Shown here piece by piece: positions 37,417-45,293 of a stretch of 64,000 nucleotides of DNA; position 1 is the stretch's first letter, and every line of letters begins with the position of its first letter. The stretch spans positions 186,001 to 250,000 of the forward strand of contig NZ_JOEM01000013.1 in NCBI RefSeq assembly GCF_000718135.1, given 5' to 3'. Under the pieces are notes generated by a model that was not told where the DNA came from, searched no databases, and saw only the letters and a list, made by a program, of their open reading frames with translations. The DNA is from Streptomyces cyaneofuscatus (lineage in GTDB: Bacteria > Actinomycetota > Actinomycetes > Streptomycetales > Streptomycetaceae). The position numbers were made by a program, and so were the translations under genes.

Positions 37417-39342
37417 ATGCCGGGCTCGGACCCGGAGGCGTCGATCGTGATGCGCTTCCAACTCCTGGGGCCGCTGGCCCTCGCGGACGGCCCGGACGTC
37501 GTCGTCCTCCAGCCCTCCAAGCCCGTCATCCTGCTCGCCGCGCTCCTCCTGCACGCCAACTCCACCGTCTCCGCCGACTACTTGCAGCGGGCGGTGTGGG
37601 GCGAGGACCAGCCCGCCACCGCCAGGGCCGCCCTCCAGACCTGCGTCCTGCGGCTGCGGCGGCTCTTCACCAAGCACGGGGTCACCGGTACGGCCATCGA
37701 AGCGGTCCCCGGCGGCTACCGGATCACTGCCGGACCCCCCACCCTGGACCTCCTCGGCTTCCGCGACCAGGTGCGCCGGGCAACAGCCCTCGCAGGTGAT
37801 CCGGAGGCGGAGCTCTACACGCTCAAGGACGCCCTCTCGCTCTGGCAGGGCTCGCTGCTCGCCAACGTACGGTCCGACGTCCTGCACCGGGACGAGGTGC
37901 CCCGGCTCTCCGAGGAGCGGCTCCGCGCGGTCGAGCGGGTCTGCGATCTTCTGCTGGGGCTCGGGCGCTGCGGCGAGGCACTGGTCGACCTGTGGACCGC
38001 TACGCGCGTATATCCGGGGCACGAACGGTTCCACGAGCAGCTCATCGAGGCCCTCTACCGCACCGGGCGCCAGTCCCAGGCCCTCGCCGAGTACCGCAGG
38101 GTCAAGGGCTTCCTGCTGGACGAGCTGGGCGTGGACCCCTCGCCGTCCTTACGGCAGCTGGAGCTGTCCATCCTGCGCGGTGAGGATCTGGGGGCCGGCG
38201 GAGCAGCGCGTGCCGCCGTAGAACCCGCGCCCGCGCCCGCGCCTGCCTCTGCCCCCGCCCCCGCCCCGGGCCCGGTCCCGGTCCCGGTCCCGGGGGCCGC
38301 CTCGCGGGTCATCCAGGGTGCGGCCGTCCCCCTCCCGGCCGCCGCCCCCGGAGCCGGTCCCGTCCCCGTCGTCCCCCACTTCACCGGCCGCGAGGCGGAG
38401 GCCGCCGCCATGGCCGCCCGCCTCACCGCACCGCCGCCCCCGGGCGCCGACGGCCAACGGCCCCTCACCGTCCTGGTCTCCGGCGCCCCCGGCATCGGCA
38501 AGTCCGCCCTCGCCCAGCACGTCGCCCACCTCGTGCGGGACAGCTTCCCGGCCGGCCGGCTGCTCGTCCGGATGACCCGGGCGGACGGCCACCCCCGTAC
38601 GGCGGACGAGGTCGCCGCCGAGGTGGCCGCCGCGCTGGGGCCCGCACGGGCGGGCGAGCGCGCCCTGCTGGTCCTGGACGACGTGGTCGACGCCGACCAG
38701 GTCCGCCCGCTGCTCACACCGCCGGACCTCGCCGTCGTCGTCACCAGCCGGATGGGGCTCGGCGGCCTCATCGCCACCCACGGCGGCTGGGTGCACCGGC
38801 TCACCGCCTTCACGGAGGCGGAGTCGTACGCGCTGCTGCTCGCCGCCCTCGGTACGGAACGGGTGGAGGCCGAACCCCGCGCGGCCCGGCGACTCACCGC
38901 GCTCTGCGGCCACTTCCCGGCCGCCCTGCGCATCCTCACCGCCCGCCTGCTGACCCGCCCCGGGCTGCGTCTCGGCGACGCCGTCGACTGGCTGGGCGAC
39001 GACCCGCTGGCCCGGCTCACCCTGACCGACTCCCCGGACCACTCGGTGAGCGGCCTCTTCGACCGCGCGCTCGACCGCCTCGACCCCCGGCTGTCGGAGG
39101 CGCTCCTCCGTATCGGCGCCGGCCCGCCGGAGCTGCTGGGCGAGGCCGACGTCGCGGACGGCCCGGAAGGCCCGGAGGGCAGGAAGGACCACCCGCACGT
39201 GCCCGAAGACGTCCTGGAACAGCTCGCCGACGCCGGGCTCCTGGAGGACGGGCCGCCGGGCCCGTACCGCATCCACGACCTGCTCCGCGCCCACCTCCGA
39301 AGAACCGTCCGGATCCGCAACCGCCGCACAGAGAAGGTGTGA
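37417..39342 (+). CDS. AfsR/SARP family regulator with NB-ARC-like ATPase domain
   Basis: A 641-residue activator, probably of the RiPP cluster it precedes. The N-terminus has an OmpR-type HTH (FQLLGPLALADGPDVVVLQP then AALQTCVLRLRRLFTKHG) and a bacterial transcriptional activation domain (YPGHERFHEQLIEALYRTGR). After an Ala/Pro linker comes an ATPase domain with Walker A SGAPGIGKSALAQH and VLVLDD-type Walker B (ALLVLDDVVD). The C-terminal TPR part of AfsR is absent. ATG 37417 follows AGGAGGTG; GTG 37447 (giving VMRFQLLGPL) is an alternative. The gene contains a TTA codon. Confidence 0.88.
   Translation: MPGSDPEASIVMRFQLLGPLALADGPDVVVLQPSKPVILLAALLLHANSTVSADYLQRAVWGEDQPATARAALQTCVLRLRRLFTKHGVTGTAIEAVPGGYRITAGPPTLDLLGFRDQVRRATALAGDPEAELYTLKDALSLWQGSLLANVRSDVLHRDEVPRLSEERLRAVERVCDLLLGLGRCGEALVDLWTATRVYPGHERFHEQLIEALYRTGRQSQALAEYRRVKGFLLDELGVDPSPSLRQLELSILRGEDLGAGGAARAAVEPAPAPAPASAPAPAPGPVPVPVPGAASRVIQGAAVPLPAAAPGAGPVPVVPHFTGREAEAAAMAARLTAPPPPGADGQRPLTVLVSGAPGIGKSALAQHVAHLVRDSFPAGRLLVRMTRADGHPRTADEVAAEVAAALGPARAGERALLVLDDVVDADQVRPLLTPPDLAVVVTSRMGLGGLIATHGGWVHRLTAFTEAESYALLLAALGTERVEAEPRAARRLTALCGHFPAALRILTARLLTRPGLRLGDAVDWLGDDPLARLTLTDSPDHSVSGLFDRALDRLDPRLSEALLRIGAGPPELLGEADVADGPEGPEGRKDHPHVPEDVLEQLADAGLLEDGPPGPYRIHDLLRAHLRRTVRIRNRRTEKV
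38149..38151 (+). promoter_or_regulatory. TTA leucine codon (bldA control) in the SARP gene
   Basis: The in-frame codon at 38149-38151 is TTA (in PSPSLRQLEL). TTA codons are very rare in Streptomyces and need the bldA tRNA, which ties expression to development. I found none in the biosynthetic genes downstream, so the regulator is the likely control point. Confidence 0.85.
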
Positions 39343-39347
39343 TCCCC

Positions 39348-41690
39348 ATGGCCGAGAGCGCCGCCCCCGCACCCGCCCCCGCCGCCGCGCCCACCGGGTC
39401 CGCCCCCGCACCTGCCGCCCCCGCCGCCCCCGCCGGAAACGGAACCGGAGCCTTCGACGCGCTCGCCGGGACCCGCCCGCGCATCCGCCGGGACGTCCTG
39501 TTCACCGAGACCCCCGGCGGGGTGCTCTTCCACAACGCCGACGGCGGCTTCCACCTCACCGGCCGCACCGCCTACCGCTTCGCCTCCCTCATCGTCCCCC
39601 ACCTCACGGGCCACCACCGGCTGGACGAGCTGTGCGCCGGATTCGGCCCGGGGCAGCGGGCGATGGCCGCCGAACTGGTCAAGACGCTGTACGCGCGCGG
39701 CTTCGCCCGCGACATCCCGGCGACGGACCCGGACACCGCCGGGGACGACGGGCTGAGCCCGGAGATCGCCGAGCGCTTCGCCGCCCAGATCGCCTACGTC
39801 GACCACTACACCGACGACGCGCCCGCCCGCTTCGCCCGCTACCGCACCACCCGCGTCGCCGTCCTCGGTGACGACGAGACCGCCCGCTGGTGCGTGCTGA
39901 GCCTGCTGCGCAACGGCTGCGCCCGGATCGGAACGACCGCCGCCCACGCCGCAACCGCTACCGCGACGGCCCACGACGACATCGCCGCCGAGGCCGCCGG
40001 GGCCGGGGCCGAGGTCGGGACGGTCGGAGCCGGTACGGACGCGGGCTGGGCGGACCTGGACGGGTACGACGTCGTCGTGGTCACCGCTTCCGGCGCCGGG
40101 GCCCGCACCCACCGGCTGCTGGCCGCCGACGTCCCCGAAGGCGTGACGCTCATCCCCGCCTGGCTCTTCGGCCGCCGGCTGATCGTCGGCCCGCTCTCCA
40201 CCGCCGCCTCCACCGGCTGCTGGTCCTGCGCCCTGCTGCGCCTCGGCGGCAACGTAGACGCCGGGGCCGCCGAGGGGCTGTGGAGCGAGGCGGCGGGAGC
40301 CGTACCGGCCTCCGGCGAGGCCCTGTCCGGCCCGGTCGCGGCGATGGTCGGCAACCTCGTCGGCTACGAGATCTTCCGCCTCACCACCGGCGCCCTGCCC
40401 GCCGAGACGGACGGCCAGGTCCTCGTCCAGGACCTGGAATCGCTCGACGTGATGGCCGAACCGGTCCAGCCCCACCCCCGGTGCGCCCGCTGCGCCGCCC
40501 TGGACGCGCGCGAGCCCGCCCCCGCGCTGCCGGACGCCCTCGCGCTGCCCGTGACCCCGACCGTGGAGACGGCCCGGGACGCGGAGGGGCTGGTCGAGGA
40601 GTTGAACCGGGTCAGTACGGCGCTGGTGCGCCCGTACACCGGGATCTTCCGCCGGTACGACGACGAGGAGCTGACCCAGACCCCGCTGAAGCTCAGCCGG
40701 GTGGAGGTGGCGCTCGCGGGCGGGGTGCGGCGCCGGATCGCCGCGTTCGACGTGCACCATCTGGCGGGGGCGCGGATGCGGGCGCTCTACGCGGCGGCGG
40801 AGGTGTACGTGGAGCATGTCGTGCCGCTCACCCCGCGTGACGACTCCCCGACCGTACGGGCCCTCCACCCGGCCGCCCTCACCACCGGAGGCGGCACCGG
40901 TGCCGAGCCCACCGCCTGGATCACGGCCGCCTCTCTGATCACCAAGGAGCCCGTACGCGTCCCGGCGGCGGCCCTGCGCCCGTTCGGCCCGCACAACCGC
41001 GACCGGGCGCACCTGGCGAGCCGGGCCGGTTCCGGGGCGGGCGGCAGTGCGGCGGAGGCGGCGGGGCTGGGGCTGCTCTCGGCGCTGGCGCACGACGCGC
41101 TCGTGCGGGCGGTGCGGGGCACGACCCGGGTTAGCCCGGTCGCGGCCGAGGCGGGCGCCGGGGGCGACCCGGAGCTGGTGTTCCTGCTGAAGTCCGCCGC
41201 CAACCTGGACATCGCGGTGGAGCTGCTGGACCTGGGGGAGGCGGACCGCACCTCGGCCTACGTGGTCCTGGCCCGCGAGGTGAACGGGCCGACCCATGGG
41301 GCGAACGGGGCGACGGATGAGGCGAACGGGCCTTCCGGGCATGGGCGTTGGGCGGTCGGTGCCGGGCTCTCCCGGCGTACGGCGGCCGCCTCCGCCCTGC
41401 GCGACCTGCTCGGCCAGGTCCAGCTCGCCGCCGAGGACCCGGGCGCGGTGGTCGACCTCGGTGACCCGCTGCTGGGGGACCTGGCCCCGGCGGCGATCGC
41501 GGTGGGCGGGGAGCCCGTGGCGGTGGACGGGCCGGAGACGTCGTTCGACGCGGTGCTGGAGCGGCTGCGGTCCGCCGGGCGCGACGCCCTGTATGTGGGG
41601 ACGACCCCGGCGGACCTGCCGTCGGGCTCCATCGCCACGGCCCGGGTGCTGCTGACGGTGGACGGCGAGGGCGGCCCCGATGCCCGTTGA
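39348..41690 (+). CDS. TOMM leader-binding E1-like protein fused to degenerate YcaO-like domain
   Basis: A 780-residue protein that should hold the precursor leader and pass it to the cyclodehydratases. After a low-complexity Ala/Pro start, residues about 45-125 are a PqqD-like recognition element (GGVLFHNADGGFHLTGRTAY). An E1/ThiF-like region follows (VAVLGDDETARWCVLSLLRNG) with two zinc-type pairs, C291/C294 and C379/C382. Residues about 395-780 align by eye with YcaO landmarks but lack the acidic residues: RAGSGAGGSAAEAAGLGLLS against SNGCATGGSLEEAILFGLLE. No C-terminal PxPxP is present. ATG 39348 has GAGAAGG upstream. The YcaO gene overlaps by 11 bp. Confidence 0.82.
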   Translation: MAESAAPAPAPAAAPTGSAPAPAAPAAPAGNGTGAFDALAGTRPRIRRDVLFTETPGGVLFHNADGGFHLTGRTAYRFASLIVPHLTGHHRLDELCAGFGPGQRAMAAELVKTLYARGFARDIPATDPDTAGDDGLSPEIAERFAAQIAYVDHYTDDAPARFARYRTTRVAVLGDDETARWCVLSLLRNGCARIGTTAAHAATATATAHDDIAAEAAGAGAEVGTVGAGTDAGWADLDGYDVVVVTASGAGARTHRLLAADVPEGVTLIPAWLFGRRLIVGPLSTAASTGCWSCALLRLGGNVDAGAAEGLWSEAAGAVPASGEALSGPVAAMVGNLVGYEIFRLTTGALPAETDGQVLVQDLESLDVMAEPVQPHPRCARCAALDAREPAPALPDALALPVTPTVETARDAEGLVEELNRVSTALVRPYTGIFRRYDDEELTQTPLKLSRVEVALAGGVRRRIAAFDVHHLAGARMRALYAAAEVYVEHVVPLTPRDDSPTVRALHPAALTTGGGTGAEPTAWITAASLITKEPVRVPAAALRPFGPHNRDRAHLASRAGSGAGGSAAEAAGLGLLSALAHDALVRAVRGTTRVSPVAAEAGAGGDPELVFLLKSAANLDIAVELLDLGEADRTSAYVVLAREVNGPTHGANGATDEANGPSGHGRWAVGAGLSRRTAAASALRDLLGQVQLAAEDPGAVVDLGDPLLGDLAPAAIAVGGEPVAVDGPETSFDAVLERLRSAGRDALYVGTTPADLPSGSIATARVLLTVDGEGGPDAR

Positions 41691-43641
41691 GACCCGGACG
41701 GACGTCTTGGCGGACTCCACCGACCTGCTCGCGGAGCTGCTGTCGGCAGGACTGGCCCGGCACGGCCGGGCGCGGCCCGCCACCGCACCCGTGGACGTCC
41801 AACCCCTCGGCGTACGCGACGCGTTCAGGGCCGAGGGAAGGCCTTCAGCCCTCGCCGTCCCCGTCCGCTACTACGGCCGTCACGCCGTCGTCGGCCCCTT
41901 CCCGGCCTCCGGCGACACCGGGCAACTGCCCTGCGCCCGCTGCCTGGAGCGCCGCTGGCAGGCCGTGCGCTCGGTCGCGCTGCGCGAGGCGCTGGAGCTC
42001 GGCGACGGGACGCGGGCGGCGGGCCCGTCCCCGTACGTCACGCCCTTCGCGGCGGAGACGCTCGCCGGGCTCATCGCCGCCCGGCTGGACGGCGGCGGAC
42101 CGGAGACGGGCGCCTTCCCCGCCGTCCATCTGGTCGACCTCCAGACCTTGGCCGTACGCCACTATCCGCTCGTCCCGGACCCCGAGTGCCCGGTCTGCTC
42201 CACCCCCGAGCCCGACACGGACGCGGCCGCCACCCTCACCCTGAAGCCCGCACCCAAGCTGCGGCCGGGCAGCTTCCGGGTCCGGGACATCGGCTCGTAC
42301 GAACTCCCCGTCGAGCCGTACGCCAACCCGGTCTGCGGCTCGCTCGGCCCCTCCGTCGTCCAGGACGTCTCGTCCACCTCCACCTCCGCCACCATCGGCT
42401 GCTTCTCGATGCGCTCGGGGCCCTACCTCCGCGAGACGTTCTGGGGCGGCCACGCCGACACCTTCGCCGAGAGTGTGCGGATCGGGGTGCTGGAAGGCCT
42501 GGAGCGGTACGCGGGCATGCGGTCGCGGGCCAAGCGCGCCCAGGTGCATGCCAGCCTGGACGGGCTGCGGGCGGAGGGCCGGGCAGCGGTGGACCCCCGG
42601 GTCGTCGGGCTCTACTCCGACGCCTTCCACGCCGCCAACCCCCATGTGCTGCCCTTCACTTCGGACCGGGAGATCCCGTGGGTGCGGGGCTGGTCGCTGC
42701 GGGACGGGAAGACCGTGCTGGTGCCCGAGGTGCTCACGTACTACCACGCGCCCGGGCTGGAGAACCGGTTCGTGCAGGAGAGCTCCAACGGCTGTGCGTC
42801 GGGCGGGGCGTTGGAGGAGGCCGTCTACTTCGGGCTGATGGAGGTGGTGGAGCGGGACGCGTTTCTGCTCTCCTGGTACGGGCGGGCCGCCCTGCCCGAG
42901 ATCGACCCGCGCACCAGCCGCCGCCCGGCCACCCGGCAGATGGTGGACCGGCTGGAGATGTACGGCTACGAGGCCCGGTTCTTCGACACCCGGATCTCCT
43001 TCCCGATCCCCGTCGTCACCGGGGTCGCCGTCCGCCCCGACGGCGGCCCGGGCCGGATGTGCTTCGGCGCGGGCGCCGGACTCGACCCGGAGGCAGCGCT
43101 CGCGGGGGCGCTCTGCGAGATCGCCACCGACGCCGTCAACCTCCAGGGCCGCACCGAGCGGGACGAGGAGCGGCTTCGGGCGATGGCGTACGACTTCGAC
43201 CAGGTGGCGGCGCTCCACGACCACCCGCTGGCGTACGGCATCCCGGAGATGGGCGACCACGCGGACTTCCTGCTCGGCGCGCCCGGATCCGTACGGCAAC
43301 CACCGCTCTCTTTCGCGGAGTTGTACGGGGACGGGCCCGGCGCCCGGCCGGTCCTCCCCGTCTCCGACGACCTGCGCGAGGACCTCCAGCGGTGCGTGGA
43401 CGCCGTCACGGGCGCCGGGTTCGACGTGGTCGTGGTCGACCAGACCATGCCCGAGCAGCGCGCCCTCGGGCTCACCACGGTGAGCGTCCTCGTGCCCGGC
43501 CTGCTGCCGATCGACTTCGGCTGGAGCCGGCAGCGGGCCCTGCGCATGCCCCGGCTGCGCACCGCGCTGCGCGAAGCGGGGCTGCGTACGGCGGACCTCA
43601 CCGACGCCGACCTCAACCCGGCCCCGCACCCGTTCCCATGA
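41680..43641 (+). CDS. YcaO cyclodehydratase 1
   Basis: A 653-residue ATP-dependent azoline-forming enzyme that would cyclise Cys/Ser/Thr of the precursor. The N-terminal domain has C85/C88 and C170/C173, a zinc tetrathiolate-like arrangement. The YcaO domain shows VRIGVLEGLERYAGM, SSNGCASGGALEEAVYFGLM then EVVERDAFLLSWYGR, and GAGLDPEAALAGALCEIATD. The C-terminus NPAPHPFP fits the PxPxP motif of azoline-forming YcaO proteins. The start overlaps the E1-like gene and the stop overlaps the dehydrogenase gene. Confidence 0.92.
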   Translation: MPVETRTDVLADSTDLLAELLSAGLARHGRARPATAPVDVQPLGVRDAFRAEGRPSALAVPVRYYGRHAVVGPFPASGDTGQLPCARCLERRWQAVRSVALREALELGDGTRAAGPSPYVTPFAAETLAGLIAARLDGGGPETGAFPAVHLVDLQTLAVRHYPLVPDPECPVCSTPEPDTDAAATLTLKPAPKLRPGSFRVRDIGSYELPVEPYANPVCGSLGPSVVQDVSSTSTSATIGCFSMRSGPYLRETFWGGHADTFAESVRIGVLEGLERYAGMRSRAKRAQVHASLDGLRAEGRAAVDPRVVGLYSDAFHAANPHVLPFTSDREIPWVRGWSLRDGKTVLVPEVLTYYHAPGLENRFVQESSNGCASGGALEEAVYFGLMEVVERDAFLLSWYGRAALPEIDPRTSRRPATRQMVDRLEMYGYEARFFDTRISFPIPVVTGVAVRPDGGPGRMCFGAGAGLDPEAALAGALCEIATDAVNLQGRTERDEERLRAMAYDFDQVAALHDHPLAYGIPEMGDHADFLLGAPGSVRQPPLSFAELYGDGPGARPVLPVSDDLREDLQRCVDAVTGAGFDVVVVDQTMPEQRALGLTTVSVLVPGLLPIDFGWSRQRALRMPRLRTALREAGLRTADLTDADLNPAPHPFP

Positions 43642-45278
43642 ACGCGCCCCCTTCGCCTTCCGCTCCCTCCTCTGCCGTGACCAAGGAGCTCGCCATGGGA
43701 TACGCCCATGAATACGCCGCCGCGATCATGCACCGCGGCCGGGTCCCGATGGACCCCGCGGATTACGTACCGAACTGGCAGGACGGCCCCCGCAAGGCCA
43801 AGTTCTACCCGGGCGCCGACAGCTTCCCGCTGCCCGACGCCCCCTACCCCGCCGACGCCACGCTCGACCGGGGGTTGTGCACCGAAGGGGCCCCGGGGGA
43901 AGGCGAGTTCGACCTCCCCACCCTCTCCGGAATGCTCCGGGACTCCTACGGGCTCACCGGCCGCCGCCTGGGCGTCCAGGCCAACACCGACCTGAGCGCT
44001 CTGCCCTTCTACCCGCTGGCCAACTGGTCGCGCGGCTCGGCCTCCGGAGGCGGGCTGTACCCGGTCGGCGTCCACTGGGTCTCCGGGCCGAGCGGCCCCG
44101 TACCGCCGGGCGTCCACTACTACTCCACCCGCCACCACGCCATGCAGCGGCTCCTCACCGGCGATGTGTCCGGCGAGGTGCGCGCCGCGCTCGGGGAGGG
44201 CGCGCCGGGCCCGGCGACCGACCAGTATCTGGTGCTCTCCATCAAGTTCTGGCAGAACTCCTTCAAGTACAACAGCTTCTCCTTCCACGCCGTCTCCATG
44301 GACCTCGGCGCCTGCCTCCAGACCTGGCGGATGTGGGCGGCGGCCCGGGGCCTGGCCGTCGAGCCCGCGCTCTGGTTCGACGAGCAGCGGCTCGCGGCCC
44401 TGCTGGGGGCCGACCCGCAGGAGGAGGGGATCTTCGCGGTCGTCCCGCTCAAGTGGGCCGGATACGCGCCTGGTTCAGATGGATCGGCCGCCGCCCCTGC
44501 CGCCGTCCGCCGCAAGGACGTCGAGCGCTCCCGTACCGTCCTCACCTTCGACGCCCTGCTCCGCATGCAGGCCGCCACCTCCGCCGACGCCACCGCCCGG
44601 CCCGCCCCCGGTGCGCTGGCCCCGGCCGCCGCGCATCCCGTCGATCCGGCGGCGACGGAGGTCGAGCTGCCCCCGGCCCGGCCGCTGGAGACCGACGTAC
44701 GCACCGCCCTGCGCGACCGCCGCTCCAGCTTCGGCCGCTTCGACGCCCAGCAGCCCGTCACCCGGCCGCAGTTGGCGGCCTGCCTGTCGGCGGCGGTCGC
44801 CGGATCGCGGCTCGGCGGGGACACCGGTGAGGTGCGACTCGCCAAGCTGTACGCGTTCGTCGGCCATGTGGAGGGGTTGGCGCCGGGCTCGTACGCGTAC
44901 GACCCCGAGCGGCGGAGCCTGCGGTGGGTGAAGGAGGGCCGGCCGGGGGAGTTCCTCCAGAAGAACTACTTCCTGGCCAACTACAACCTGGAGCAGGCCG
45001 GGGCCGTGCTCGTCCCGACCGTCCGGACCACCGCCGTCCTGGACGCGGTCGGCGACCGGGGATACCGCCTGGTCAACGCCACCATCGGGGCCGTCGCCCA
45101 ATCCGTCTACACCGCCGCCTCCGCCGTGGACCTGGGGTGCGGAGTGGCCCTCGGCTTCGACAACATCTCCTACATCGAGGAGCTCGGCCTCGAAGGGACG
45201 GGCGAGGCGCCCCTGCTGATCATGATGATCGGCAACGAACGGCCCGCACCGGCCGACTTCCGCTACGAGATCGCCTGA
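43638..45278 (+). CDS. SagB-type FMN-dependent azoline dehydrogenase
   Basis: A 546-residue oxidoreductase that would oxidise azolines to thiazoles and oxazoles. It has two nitroreductase-like halves: NWSRGSASGGGLYPVGVHWV near residue 135 and LRDRRSSFGRFDAQQPVTRP near residue 360, the usual SagB arrangement. ATG 43638 overlaps the YcaO stop; ATG 43695 (MGYAHEYAAAIMHRG) has the better ribosome binding site AAGGAG at 43682-43687 and may be the real start. Confidence 0.9.
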   Translation: MNAPPSPSAPSSAVTKELAMGYAHEYAAAIMHRGRVPMDPADYVPNWQDGPRKAKFYPGADSFPLPDAPYPADATLDRGLCTEGAPGEGEFDLPTLSGMLRDSYGLTGRRLGVQANTDLSALPFYPLANWSRGSASGGGLYPVGVHWVSGPSGPVPPGVHYYSTRHHAMQRLLTGDVSGEVRAALGEGAPGPATDQYLVLSIKFWQNSFKYNSFSFHAVSMDLGACLQTWRMWAAARGLAVEPALWFDEQRLAALLGADPQEEGIFAVVPLKWAGYAPGSDGSAAAPAAVRRKDVERSRTVLTFDALLRMQAATSADATARPAPGALAPAAAHPVDPAATEVELPPARPLETDVRTALRDRRSSFGRFDAQQPVTRPQLAACLSAAVAGSRLGGDTGEVRLAKLYAFVGHVEGLAPGSYAYDPERRSLRWVKEGRPGEFLQKNYFLANYNLEQAGAVLVPTVRTTAVLDAVGDRGYRLVNATIGAVAQSVYTAASAVDLGCGVALGFDNISYIEELGLEGTGEAPLLIMMIGNERPAPADFRYEIA

Positions 45279-45293
45279 GCGGGGGAGCCGAGG

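Noticed and set aside
38055..41783. 1242-codon minus-strand open frame across SARP and E1-like genes
   Set aside because: Low-complexity Gly/Ala/Arg composition, spans two real genes and their boundary, no recognisable motif.
42186..43637. N-terminal extension of the SagB gene upstream of 43638
   Set aside because: The open frame continues upstream but overlaps YcaO 1 completely and has no similarity; the start at the YcaO stop or at 43695 fits the family.
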